Source of the DNA: Streptomyces cellostaticus
GTDB lineage: Bacteria > Actinomycetota > Actinomycetes > Streptomycetales > Streptomycetaceae
NCBI RefSeq assembly: GCF_023630175.1
Contig: NZ_JALLIN010000023.1
Coordinates: 54,134-118,133 of the forward strand
Length of the DNA stretch: 64,000 nucleotides
Reading direction: 5' to 3'
Shown: piece by piece, positions 25,064-32,982 of the stretch
Position numbering within the stretch: the stretch's first letter is position 1
Layout: each line of letters opens with the position of its first letter
Position numbers and translations under genes: made by a program
The notes under the pieces: generated by a model
The model's input: the letters and a program-made list of their open reading frames with translations, nothing else
The model's database searches: none
What the model was told of the DNA's origin: nothing

Positions 25064-26665
25064 GTGGACCCGGTGATCATCGTCGGAGCGGGGCCCGTGG
25101 GGCTCACGCTCGCCCTGGCGCTGGCGCGTCAGGACGTTCCCTCCGTCGTCCTGGACGAGGGCCCGGGCAAGGACGAACCGCGCCCTGCGCGCACCGTCGT
25201 GCTGCGCGAGGACACGGCCGCGCTGATGGAGCGGCTGACCGGGACCGCGCTCGACGAGCAGGGAATGAGATGGACCGGCTTCCGGTCGGTGCGGCGCAGG
25301 CAGGTGACCGGTGAGGTCACCTTCGACCGGGCGGACCCCGCCCCGCTGCACATCGCCCAGCACCTGCTCACCGGCGCCCTGCGCGCGGCCATCGCGGACG
25401 AGCCGCTGGTCAGGGTCGCCGCGGACAGCCGGCTGGACTCCATGGAGCAGGAACGCTCCGGCGTCACCGCGCACACCCGCGGCCCCGGCGGAACCTGGTG
25501 GCGCGGCAGCTACCTGGTCGGCTGCGACGGCCCCCGCTCGACGGTGCGCAAACTGCAGGACATCCGCTTCCCCGGCCGTACGGCGGTGGAGCGGCACGCG
25601 GTCGCCGCGCTGCGCGCGGAACTGCCGTGGGAGGGCCGGGCGCTGCTCCACCGGATGCCGCCGTGGCGGCAGTCCGGTCCCTCCGCCGGGGAGGTGACCG
25701 CCCGCCCCCTCCCGCACGGCGTCTGGCGCCTCGACTGGCTGCTGCCGCCGGGCAAGGACCTGGTCACGCCCGAGCTGCTGGTGGCCCGCATCCGCGAGAC
25801 CCTCGCGGGCTGGACGGACGGCACCACGCCGCCGTACGACCTGCTGGACACCGGTGTCCACACGGTTCATCACCGGCTGGCACGGCGCTGGCGGGCCGGA
25901 CGGGTGTTCCTCGCCGGGGACGCGGCCCATCTGCTCGGCGCGCTCGGCACCCAGGGGCTCGACGAGGGGCTCCGGGACGCCGACAACCTGGCCTGGAAGC
26001 TGGCCCCGGCCTGGCACCACGGGCATCACGAGACCCTGCTCGACAGCTACCAGAGCGAGCGCCGCGCGGTGGTCGCCGCCCGGCTGCGCGCCACCGACCA
26101 GGTGCTGCCGGTGCTGCGCGGTGGTGGCGGGCTGCGCCACATCGTCCCCGGCGCGGCCCGCGGCCACGACACGCTGCTGACGGACGGTCATCTGGGGCAC
26201 GGCCCGCTCGGTGCGCCGGGGGCGTACACCGACTCGCCGCTCGCGCCGGGCTCCCTGGAGGGCGAAATCCCGGTCGAGACCGCGCCGGGCGCACCGGTCG
26301 CGGACGTGCGTGTCACCGCGGAGGATGGTTCCTTCGTACGGCTGCGCGACCGGCTGGGCCGCGGAACGCTACTGGTCGTGCTCATCGCGCCCGGCACGGG
26401 TGTGTGGGACCGCAAGCACTGGGTGTCCGCCGGGGTCATGCCCCGGCTCGCCGCAGCGGTGACCGCGCTGCCGCATCCCGCGGAACTGCTGGTGGCCGAG
26501 GAGTACCCGGGTGCGCCCGCGCACAGCGTGCTGCTCGTGCGCCCCGACGGCCACCTGGTCACCGCGCTGACCGGGGTGCGCCCGGCCGAGCTGTACGCGG
26601 CGGCCGAGGCGGCCGTGGGCGGCACGGTCAGGCAGGAGGCGGAGGCGAGCTCCGGCGCGCGCTGA
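25064..26665 (+). CDS. FAD-dependent aromatic monooxygenase-like protein
   Basis: A 533-residue flavoprotein of the PheA/TfdB type. It has the Rossmann motif VIIVGAGPVGLTLALALA at the N-terminus, the DG motif VGCDGPRSTVR (about residue 155) and the GD motif RVFLAGDAAHLLG (about 282). A thioredoxin-like C-terminal domain follows (RDRLGRGTLLVVLIAPG, VLLVRPDGHLVTAL). Such enzymes hydroxylate phenolic or polyketide substrates with NAD(P)H and oxygen. Start taken at GTG 25064, just before the Rossmann strand; a longer frame from 24974 has no ribosome site. It stands alone, so no pathway can be named. Confidence 0.85.
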   Translation: MDPVIIVGAGPVGLTLALALARQDVPSVVLDEGPGKDEPRPARTVVLREDTAALMERLTGTALDEQGMRWTGFRSVRRRQVTGEVTFDRADPAPLHIAQHLLTGALRAAIADEPLVRVAADSRLDSMEQERSGVTAHTRGPGGTWWRGSYLVGCDGPRSTVRKLQDIRFPGRTAVERHAVAALRAELPWEGRALLHRMPPWRQSGPSAGEVTARPLPHGVWRLDWLLPPGKDLVTPELLVARIRETLAGWTDGTTPPYDLLDTGVHTVHHRLARRWRAGRVFLAGDAAHLLGALGTQGLDEGLRDADNLAWKLAPAWHHGHHETLLDSYQSERRAVVAARLRATDQVLPVLRGGGGLRHIVPGAARGHDTLLTDGHLGHGPLGAPGAYTDSPLAPGSLEGEIPVETAPGAPVADVRVTAEDGSFVRLRDRLGRGTLLVVLIAPGTGVWDRKHWVSAGVMPRLAAAVTALPHPAELLVAEEYPGAPAHSVLLVRPDGHLVTALTGVRPAELYAAAEAAVGGTVRQEAEASSGAR

Positions 26666-26706
26666 CCGGTGAATCCATCACCCGCCGTCCGCAGGGTGAC
26701 GGTGAG

Positions 26707-26735
26707 TTGACCGTGGTTCGACGACGTGCTGTACT
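26707..26735 (+). promoter_or_regulatory. Probable promoter of the cysteine leader-cdo-rhodanese unit
   Basis: TTGACC (26707-26712) and TGTACT (26730-26735) are 17 bases apart, close to a vegetative HrdB-type promoter. Transcription would start near 26742, about 40 bases before the leader peptide. Confidence 0.55.
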
Positions 26736-26781
26736 CCGCATCGTGACCGACACCTGTGTGCACCTGTGGCGGAGGGTCCAT

Positions 26782-26829
26782 ATGGACCTCGTCCGCTATG
26801 CGGGCTGCGTGTGTCGCCCGTCCTGCTGA
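26782..26829 (+). CDS. 15-residue cysteine-rich leader peptide upstream of cysteine dioxygenase
   Basis: The frame reads MDLVRYAGCVCRPSC then TGA. It starts at ATG 26782 with GGAGG 6 bases upstream, a better ribosome site than that of the next gene. Three of the last seven codons are Cys (9, 11, 15), and Cys is rare elsewhere. The first two Cys codons fall in the loop of a CGGGC (26801-26805)/GCCCG (26816-26820) hairpin. A second hairpin, GGGTGC/GCGCCC (26852-26869), follows, and it competes with CGCC/GGCG (26865-26878) before the dioxygenase start. This is the design of a cysteine-responsive, ribosome-mediated leader controlling cysteine breakdown. Cys-rich leader peptides are known in actinobacteria; the mechanism here is inferred. 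Confidence 0.75.
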   Translation: MDLVRYAGCVCRPSC

Positions 26830-26900
26830 ATTTCGCTCCTCTTCTTCTCACGGGTGCCTTCGTGCGCCCCCTTCGGCGAACCTTCCTCAGGACGGTGTAC

Positions 26901-27491
26901 GTGTCTGTCTCCCCCGCTGCCTCCGCAGCCCTCGCTACGGCCGGTTCCGCCTCCGGCTCCCCCGTCTCCTCATCGCCCCCTGCCGGTGCCGCCGGCCGGG
27001 CACCGACCCAGGCGGACCTCCTCGGCTTCGTACGGCGTACGGCCGCCGACGGTGAGCTGATCGCCTCGCTCCCGCTCGACCCGCAGGGCCGCACCTGGGT
27101 GCGCCTCGTGGGCCCCGGCGGCAGCGAGGCCTGGCTGATCGGCTGGCCGCCCGGCAGCGGCACCGGCTGGCACGACCACGCCGACTCGGTCGGCGCCTTC
27201 GTCACCGCCTCGGGCGAACTCAAGGAGTACTCGCTGGCGGCCCGGCTGCCCACCGACGGATGGAAGACCCTGGAGCTCGCCGAGGACGTGGACCGCGAGC
27301 GCCGGCTGCCCGCGGGGCAGGGACGGGCCTTCGGCCACCACCATGTGCACGAGGTGCTCAACGAGTCCCCGGACCGGCACGCCGTCTCGGTCCACGCCTA
27401 CTATCCGCCGCTGCCGCGGATCCGCCGCTACAGTCGCGCGGGCCAGGTGCTGCGCCTGGAGCAGGTCGAGCGCCCGGAGGACTGGCAGTGA
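26901..27491 (+). CDS. Cysteine dioxygenase type I
   Basis: A 196-residue cupin enzyme that oxidises cysteine to cysteine sulfinate with non-haem iron. The iron ligands are in GTGWHDHADSVGAF (two His) and FGHHHVHEV (third His). The first 45 residues are Ala/Ser/Pro-rich and low complexity. The start is GTG at 26901 with AGGAC 8 bases upstream; other in-frame starts further upstream lack a site. The stop overlaps the rhodanese GTG by 4 bp. A Cys-rich leader peptide at 26782-26829 precedes it, so expression probably follows cysteine supply. Confidence 0.9.
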   Translation: MSVSPAASAALATAGSASGSPVSSSPPAGAAGRAPTQADLLGFVRRTAADGELIASLPLDPQGRTWVRLVGPGGSEAWLIGWPPGSGTGWHDHADSVGAFVTASGELKEYSLAARLPTDGWKTLELAEDVDRERRLPAGQGRAFGHHHVHEVLNESPDRHAVSVHAYYPPLPRIRRYSRAGQVLRLEQVERPEDWQ

Positions 27492-27901
27492 GCGGCGAAC
27501 CGGCCGTGCGGCCGACCGGCATCGACGAGTTGCTGGAGCGGGTGCGTGCGGGCTACCGGCGCATCCAGGCGCGGGCGGCGCACGACGCGGCGCGCACCGG
27601 TGACGCCCTGCTGGTCGACATTCGCTACGCGGCCCTGCGCGAGCGGGACGGACTGATCCCCGGTGCCCTGGTCATCGAGCGCAACGAACTGGAGTGGCGC
27701 CTCGATCCCCGAGGCAGCCACCGGGTGCCCGAGGCCACCGGCCATGACCTGCGGGTCGTCGTCATCTGCAACGAGGGCTACGCGTCCAGCCTCGCCGCGG
27801 CCTCCCTCCACCGACTGGGCCTGCACCAGGCGACGGACCTGGTGGGCGGCTTCCAGGCATGGCGGGCGGAGGGACTGCCCGTGGAGCCGGCGGCGCGCTG
27901 A
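27488..27901 (+). CDS. Rhodanese-like sulfurtransferase domain protein
   Basis: A 137-residue single rhodanese domain. The catalytic Cys sits in VICNEGYASSLAA; the family's LLVDIRYAALRERDGLIPGALVIER and LVGGFQAWRAEGLPV are clear. The GTG start at 27488 overlaps the dioxygenase stop (GTGA), so the pair is translationally coupled. It may handle sulfane sulfur or sulfite arising from cysteine oxidation (inference). Followed by the hairpin at 27902-27918. Confidence 0.9.
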   Translation: MSGEPAVRPTGIDELLERVRAGYRRIQARAAHDAARTGDALLVDIRYAALRERDGLIPGALVIERNELEWRLDPRGSHRVPEATGHDLRVVVICNEGYASSLAAASLHRLGLHQATDLVGGFQAWRAEGLPVEPAAR

Positions 27902-27918
27902 GCGGGCCGGGGGCCCGC
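27902..27918. terminator. Short hairpin between rhodanese gene and recX
   Basis: GCGGGCC-GGG-GGCCCGC, a perfect 7-bp stem directly after the rhodanese stop and 18 bases before the recX end; it can serve both convergent transcripts. Confidence 0.6.
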
Positions 27919-27935
27919 CGTCGCAGCCCTCGCCC

Positions 27936-28772
27936 TCAGAAGCCCTCGCCTTCGAGGAACTCCGTGTCCTCGCCCTCTTCCTCCAGGGCCTGGCGGACGA
28001 CGCGGAGTGCCATGCCCTCGGGATAGCCCTTGCGGGCGAGCATGCCGGCCAGGCGCCGGAGGCGCTTGTCGCGCTCGAGGCCGCGGGTGGCCCGTAGCTT
28101 GCGGGCGACGAGGTCCCGGGCGGTGTCCTCCTCCTGCTCGGAGTCGAGCTGGGCCACGGCCTCGTCGATCAGCGTGGAGTCGACGCCCTTGGTGCGCAGT
28201 TCGCGCGCGAGTGCGCGACGGGCGAGTCCCCGGCCGTGGTGCCGGGACTCCACCCAGGCCTCGGCGAACGCGCCGTCGTCGATGAGCCCGACCTCCTCGA
28301 ACCGCGCCAGCACCGCCTCGGCGGCCTCCTCCGGGATGTCCCGCTTGCGCAGCGCGTCCGCGAGCTGCTTGCGGGTGCGCGGGGTCCCGGTCAGCAGGCG
28401 CAGACAGATCGCCCGCGCCCGCTCGACCGGGTCCCGCGAAGACTCCCCCTGCTCGGCCCTCGACGAGCCGGGGGCGCCTTCGTCCTCACCGGGCGGCTCC
28501 CCGAAACCGCCCCGCCGGCGACCGCGCCCACGGCCGCCACGTGATCCGGTGGGCCTCCCCGGGCCGTCGGACCCGTGCGTGCCGTGCCCGTCGGGCTCGC
28601 CGCCCGGGTGCCTGACGCCGCCCTCGCCTCCGGGTCCCCGGTTCCCCGCCACGTCGTCCCCGTACGCATCGTCACCGGCCGGGGCGGAGTCCATGTCGCC
28701 TGCGGTGCCCGTCCCCCATGGGGCACCGGGGTCGGCGTACTCGTACTCGGCCCAGTCGGTTCGTCGTGTCAC
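27936..28772 (-). CDS. recX: RecA regulator RecX
   Basis: A 278-residue protein. The C-terminal 150 residues are the three-helix RecX repeats (ARAICLRLLTGTPRTRKQL, LIDDGAFAEAWVESRHHGRG, DKRLRRLAGMLARKGYPEG). The first 110 residues are a Gly/Asp/Arg-rich extension typical of Streptomyces. RecX limits RecA filament growth. GTG 28772 lies 3 bp after the recA stop, so the genes are an operon. Confidence 0.94.
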   Translation of the reverse strand: MTRRTDWAEYEYADPGAPWGTGTAGDMDSAPAGDDAYGDDVAGNRGPGGEGGVRHPGGEPDGHGTHGSDGPGRPTGSRGGRGRGRRRGGFGEPPGEDEGAPGSSRAEQGESSRDPVERARAICLRLLTGTPRTRKQLADALRKRDIPEEAAEAVLARFEEVGLIDDGAFAEAWVESRHHGRGLARRALARELRTKGVDSTLIDEAVAQLDSEQEEDTARDLVARKLRATRGLERDKRLRRLAGMLARKGYPEGMALRVVRQALEEEGEDTEFLEGEGF

Positions 28773-28775
28773 GGG

Positions 28776-29897
28776 TCAGCTCTTGGCCGCGGCGGCCTTG
28801 GGCTTGGTGGCCTTGGTGGCCGCGGGTGCCGCCTTGGGGGTGTCGTCGGCAGGAGCGGCGACCGCCGCGTCCGCGCCCGGCTCGGCGGAGGGCTCCTCGG
28901 GCCGGACACCCACGCCCAGCTTCTCCTTGATCTTCTTCTCGATCTCGTTGGCCAGGTCGGGGTTGTCCTTCAGGAAGTTGCGCGCGTTCTCCTTGCCCTG
29001 GCCGAGCTGGTCGCCCTCGTACGTGTACCAGGCGCCGGCCTTGCGGACGAAGCCGTGCTCCACGCCCATGTCGATCAGGCCGCCCTCACGGCTGATGCCC
29101 TGGCCGTAGAGGATGTCGAACTCGGCCTGCTTGAAGGGCGGCGCGACCTTGTTCTTGACGACCTTGCAGCGGGTGCGGTTGCCGACCGCGTCCGTACCGT
29201 CCTTCAGGGTCTCGATGCGGCGGATGTCGATGCGCACCGAGGCGTAGAACTTGAGCGCCCGGCCACCGGTCGTGGTCTCCGGGGAGCCGAACATCACGCC
29301 GATCTTCTCGCGGAGCTGGTTGATGAAGATCGCGGTGGTCTTGGACTGGTTGAGCGCACTGGTGATCTTCCGCAGCGCCTGGCTCATCAGACGGGCCTGC
29401 AGACCGACGTGGCTGTCACCCATCTCGCCCTCGATCTCCGCGCGCGGGACGAGAGCGGCCACGGAGTCGATGACGATGAGGTCGAGGGCGCCGGAGCGGA
29501 CCAGCATGTCCACGATCTCCAGGGCCTGCTCGCCGTTGTCGGGCTGGGAGAGGATCAGGTTGTCGATGTCGACCCCGAGCTTCTTCGCGTACTCGGGGTC
29601 GAGGGCGTGCTCGGCGTCCACGAAGGCGACCTGGCCGCCGGCCTTCTGGGCGTTGGCCACGGCGTGCAGGGTCAGCGTGGTCTTACCGGAGGACTCCGGT
29701 CCGTAGATCTCCACGACACGGCCGCGCGGCAGGCCGCCGACGCCGAGGGCGACGTCGAGCGCGGTCGACCCGGTCGGGATGACCTCGATGGGCTCCTTGG
29801 ACCGCTCGCCCATGCGCATCACGGCGCCCTTGCCGAATTGTCGTTCAATCTGTGCGAGCGCGGCGTCGAGCGCCTTCTCGCGGTCGGTTCCTGCCAT
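28776..29897 (-). CDS. recA: Recombinase RecA
   Basis: A 373-residue strand-exchange ATPase for homologous recombination and the SOS response. Walker A GPESSGKTT, Walker B LIVIDSVAALVP, loop L2 INQLREKIGVMFGSPETTTGG and the KAGAWYTYEG C-terminal core are intact. An Ala/Lys/Pro-rich acidic-basic tail of about 45 residues ends in AAKS as in other Streptomyces. The start is ATG at 29897 after GGTGGA. Upstream are a PafBC-type promoter (29941-29963) and a LexA-like box (30062-30073), so two damage pathways likely control it. Confidence 0.98.
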   Translation of the reverse strand: MAGTDREKALDAALAQIERQFGKGAVMRMGERSKEPIEVIPTGSTALDVALGVGGLPRGRVVEIYGPESSGKTTLTLHAVANAQKAGGQVAFVDAEHALDPEYAKKLGVDIDNLILSQPDNGEQALEIVDMLVRSGALDLIVIDSVAALVPRAEIEGEMGDSHVGLQARLMSQALRKITSALNQSKTTAIFINQLREKIGVMFGSPETTTGGRALKFYASVRIDIRRIETLKDGTDAVGNRTRCKVVKNKVAPPFKQAEFDILYGQGISREGGLIDMGVEHGFVRKAGAWYTYEGDQLGQGKENARNFLKDNPDLANEIEKKIKEKLGVGVRPEEPSAEPGADAAVAAPADDTPKAAPAATKATKPKAAAAKS

Positions 29898-29940
29898 GGG
29901 TTCCACCCGGTTTGCTTGAGTCGATCGCTTCACGTCAAAG

Positions 29941-29963
29941 ACGCTAACGCCTGCCACTGACAA
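29941..29963 (-). promoter_or_regulatory. PafBC/RecA-NDp-type promoter of recA
   Basis: On the minus strand the sequence is TTGTCAGTG-N8-TAGCGT, which matches the LexA-independent DNA-damage promoter first described for Streptomyces rimosus recA and later tied to PafBC in mycobacteria (TTGTCRGTG-N8-TANNNT). Transcription would start about 35-40 bases before the recA ATG. Confidence 0.85.
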
Positions 29964-30061
29964 TGCGCCCCGACGCAGGCCCGGCCTGTGGACAACCCGG
30001 GAACAAACCCCGCCCGACGGGGACGAAATCCCCATCCGGAGCCCGGCCTGAGCTTCCATAA

Positions 30062-30073
30062 GAATGGATGTTC
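30062..30073 (-). promoter_or_regulatory. LexA-like SOS box upstream of recA
   Basis: Minus strand GAACATCCATTC departs at one base from the Gram-positive SOS box GAAC-N4-GTTC; a degenerate box of this kind is known from Streptomyces recA promoters. Confidence 0.7.
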
Positions 30074-30131
30074 GATTTTGGTGTCAAGCACACCGCACGG
30101 CGCCGCGGAGGGCGACCGGCGGCGCGGTCCG

Positions 30132-31388
30132 CTACGGGGACTCCTGCGAATCGGGCCGCCGTTCCCACAGCGGCCGCACGCGCGCGAACACGCCGGGACG
30201 GCCCGGACCCCGCCTGCGGTGTCCGTGCACCCGCGGGTCGTCCGTGACGGTGTACCGCTTCACGTAGGCCCCCAGGAACGCCTGCAGCGTGGCGACCGCG
30301 GGGATGGCGATCAGCGCGCCGACCGCGCCGAGCAGCGCGGTGCCCGCGATCACCGAGCCGAAGGCGACGGCCGGATGGATGTCCACGGTCCTGGCGGTCA
30401 GCTTGGGCTGCAGCATGTAGTTCTCGAACTGCTGGTAGACCACGACGAAGATCAGTACCCACACCGCGTACCAGGGGTCCACGGTGAAGGCGATCAGCAT
30501 CGGCAGCGCGCCCGCGAGATAGGTGCCGATGGTCGGGATGAACTGCGAGACCAGCCCCACCCAGACACCGAGCACGGGGGCGTACGGCACCCCGAGCGCC
30601 TCGAGCAGTACGTAGTGCGCGATCCCGGAGATCAGCGCCATGAGTCCGCGCGAGTAGAGGTAGCCGCCCGTCTTGTCGACGGCGATCTCCCAGGCGCGCA
30701 GCACCTCGGCCTGCCGCGCGGGCGGCAGGACGGAGCAGAGGGCCCGGCGCAGCCGGGGACCGTCGGCGGCGAAGTAGAAGGAGAACAACCCGACCGTGAG
30801 GAGCTGGAAGAGGCCGCCGAGCACCTGGGCGGACACGTCGAGCACACCGGCCGCGCTGTTCTGGGCGTACTTGCGCAGCCAGTCGGAGTGCAGCAGGCCC
30901 TCCTGGACGTCCACCCGTCTGAGCTCCATGTGGAACTTCTCGTTGATCCAGCTGATCACCGAGTCCAGATAGCCGGGGAAGCCCTCGACCATCTTGATGA
31001 TCTGTCCGGCCAGCATCGACCCGAGCAGCGTGACGAAGCCCGCCGCGACGATCGTCAGGCCGAGGAAGACCAGGAAGGTGGCGAGCCCGCGGCGCATGCC
31101 GTGGGCGGCCATCCAGCTCACCGCGGGCTCTATGGCGAGCGCGAGGAAGAACGCGATCAGGATGTTGATCAGCAGTCCGGTCAGCTGGTGGAAGGCCCAG
31201 CTGCCCAGTTGGAACGAGGCGATGAGCGCGAGTGCGAGCACCATGGCGCGCGGGAGCCAGCGCGGCATGCGTCGCCCGGGGAGCTCGGCGGCGGCTGCGT
31301 CGTCGGCCGGGCGCCGGGCGGGCGGCGGCGTAGCGGTCGGGGAGGCTGCGTGCCGGACGGCCGGCTCATTGTCGTCGGTGGGTGCCAC
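30132..31388 (-). CDS. AI-2E transporter-family membrane protein
   Basis: A 418-residue protein of the TqsA/YdiK (AI-2E transporter, PF01594) family with about eight membrane segments. The conserved parts are LINILIAFFLALAIEPAV, VGLFSFYFAADGPRLRR and the C-terminal QPKLTARTVDIHPAVAFGSV. The substrate in Streptomyces is unknown; the family includes ion and small-molecule exporters. The start is GTG at 31388; the frame to 31406 is not supported. The basic C-terminal tail is cytoplasmic. The DUF3046 gene lies 58 bp upstream on the same strand. Confidence 0.85.
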   Translation of the reverse strand: MAPTDDNEPAVRHAASPTATPPPARRPADDAAAAELPGRRMPRWLPRAMVLALALIASFQLGSWAFHQLTGLLINILIAFFLALAIEPAVSWMAAHGMRRGLATFLVFLGLTIVAAGFVTLLGSMLAGQIIKMVEGFPGYLDSVISWINEKFHMELRRVDVQEGLLHSDWLRKYAQNSAAGVLDVSAQVLGGLFQLLTVGLFSFYFAADGPRLRRALCSVLPPARQAEVLRAWEIAVDKTGGYLYSRGLMALISGIAHYVLLEALGVPYAPVLGVWVGLVSQFIPTIGTYLAGALPMLIAFTVDPWYAVWVLIFVVVYQQFENYMLQPKLTARTVDIHPAVAFGSVIAGTALLGAVGALIAIPAVATLQAFLGAYVKRYTVTDDPRVHGHRRRGPGRPGVFARVRPLWERRPDSQESP

Positions 31389-31446
31389 GCACCCAGTCTC
31401 GCCCACCCCGGCGGCGGCCCATGCCGCCCGGCGTCCCCGTGCCTGC

Positions 31447-31641
31447 TCAGCGCCTCTCCCCGGGCACGTTCATGACCGAGCAGACCACGCGCCACACTTC
31501 CTTGGCGTCCCAGCCGGCGTCCAGTGCCTCGTGCACCGTGCGCCCGCCGAGCTCCGTCATCACGTGATCGCGCGCGAAGGTGTCGGCGTACCCCGGACCG
31601 AAGTGCTCCGCCATCCGCTGCCAGAAGACCGTCAACCGCAT
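31447..31641 (-). CDS. DUF3046 small protein
   Basis: A 64-residue protein beginning MRLTVFWQRMAEHFG and containing LGGRTVHEALDAGWDAKEVWR, which matches the actinobacterial DUF3046 family. Small, soluble and of unknown function. The family is often found next to recA/recX in actinobacteria, which suggests an ancestral link (recalled). ATG at 31641. Confidence 0.88.
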   Translation of the reverse strand: MRLTVFWQRMAEHFGPGYADTFARDHVMTELGGRTVHEALDAGWDAKEVWRVVCSVMNVPGERR

Positions 31642-31721
31642 GCCTCCAGTATCCCGCCCCTTGGAGTGGGGCCCGCCGAGAGGCGCCTGCCGGAGCCCCG
31701 TTCCGGCCTACGGTCTGTCGC

Positions 31722-32666
31722 ATGGCCGAATCAGGAGCTCCCCCACTCCCCCCGAAGCCCCCGGCGCGCTCCCCGCTCTTGCGCGCCGAGCAGTTCGTCT
31801 GGCTCACCGCGCGCGTGCTGGAACAGCGGCTCTTCGCGTACCACTTCCTGAACGGCGCCGCCGAGCCGGTGGAGGCCGCGCTGAACGCCTACCGCAACGA
31901 GGACGGCGGCTACGGCCACGCGCTGGAACCTGATCTGCGCGGACCCGTGAGCCAGCCCCTGCACGCCGCTCGCGCGCTCGGCGTCCTGGACGCCATCGGG
32001 CGCTGCGGCGGGCAGCGGGCGGAGCGGCTGTGCCGCCATCTGACCGCCGTCTCGACCACGGACGGCGCGCTGCCGGCGGTCGTTCCCGGCCAGCGCGGCT
32101 ACCCCGTGGCGCCGTTCGTCCCGGTCGTGGACGACCCGCCCAGCGAGCTGCTCGCCACCGGCCCCGTGGTGGGGCTGCTGCACCGCAACGAGGTGTGGCA
32201 CGCCTGGCTGTTCCGGGCCACCGACTTCTGCTGGCGGGCGGTGGAGTCCCTGCGGACGTCCCACCCCCACGAGGTGCGGGCCGCGGTGGCCTTCCTGGAC
32301 TCCGTCCCGGACCGTCCGCGTGCGGAGGCGGCCGCCGACCGCCTCGGCCGCATGGTGCGCGAACAGCGGCTGGCGGCACTGGAGCCGGACCGGCTGGACG
32401 CGTACCCGGTCGCGCCCGGGTACGCGTCCGGTGAGCACCACTTCCCGCACGACTTCGTGAGGAGTCCGCGGTCACTGGCGCGCGCGTGGTTCACGGACGA
32501 GGAGATGACCCGCTCCCTGGACCACCTCGCCGGATCGCAGCAGGAGGACGGTGGCTGGCCCGTCCGCCGGCACCGGTGGGCACCGGCCCCGGCGCTGGAG
32601 GCCCGGCCCATGGCGACGATCGACGCGCTGCGCACCCTGCGGGCGCACGGCCGTTTCGTGGGCTGA
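31722..32666 (+). CDS. Hypothetical protein with prenyltransferase/squalene-oxidase-like repeats
   Basis: 314 residues, soluble, alpha-helical. Repeats such as NAYRNEDGGYGHALEPD and GSQQEDGGWPVRRHRW carry the QDGGW-like signature of alpha/alpha-toroid proteins (terpene cyclases, prenyltransferase beta subunits). The catalytic DxDD motif of cyclases is absent, so an enzyme role is doubtful. The start is ATG at 31722; no strong ribosome site. Convergent with azlD, only 7 bp apart. Confidence 0.75.
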   Translation: MAESGAPPLPPKPPARSPLLRAEQFVWLTARVLEQRLFAYHFLNGAAEPVEAALNAYRNEDGGYGHALEPDLRGPVSQPLHAARALGVLDAIGRCGGQRAERLCRHLTAVSTTDGALPAVVPGQRGYPVAPFVPVVDDPPSELLATGPVVGLLHRNEVWHAWLFRATDFCWRAVESLRTSHPHEVRAAVAFLDSVPDRPRAEAAADRLGRMVREQRLAALEPDRLDAYPVAPGYASGEHHFPHDFVRSPRSLARAWFTDEEMTRSLDHLAGSQQEDGGWPVRRHRWAPAPALEARPMATIDALRTLRAHGRFVG

Positions 32667-32673
32667 GCCGCGC

Positions 32674-32982
32674 TCAGCCTCCGAGCGCCCGGACCCCCGC
32701 GGTCACGACCACCGCTGCGGCGACCACCAGCAGGAAGGGTGCGCGCAGCACCAGCGCCAGGGCGGCCGCGCCGAGTCCCGCCGCCCTGGCGTCCAGCGCC
32801 AGGGCGTGTCCGTCGGCGAAGGTCTGCTGGGCCGTGAGCGCGGCCAGCAGGGCGACGGGCAGCAGGGCGGCGAGCCGCCGGACGAGCGGTCGCTCCATGG
32901 CGCCGGCGGGCACCAGCAGCCCGGCGAGCTTGACGGCGTAGCAGCCGAGGACGGTCAGACCGATCGCCGTCCAGGTGTTCAC
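32674..32982 (-). CDS. azlD: AzlD-family branched-chain amino acid exporter subunit
   Basis: A 102-residue membrane protein with about four short hydrophobic segments and the GCYAVKLAGLLVP and RRLAALLPVALLAALTAQQTF stretches typical of AzlD. It forms an exporter with AzlC. GTG 32982 overlaps the azlC stop by 4 bp (GTGA). Confidence 0.88.
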   Translation of the reverse strand: MNTWTAIGLTVLGCYAVKLAGLLVPAGAMERPLVRRLAALLPVALLAALTAQQTFADGHALALDARAAGLGAAALALVLRAPFLLVVAAAVVVTAGVRALGG

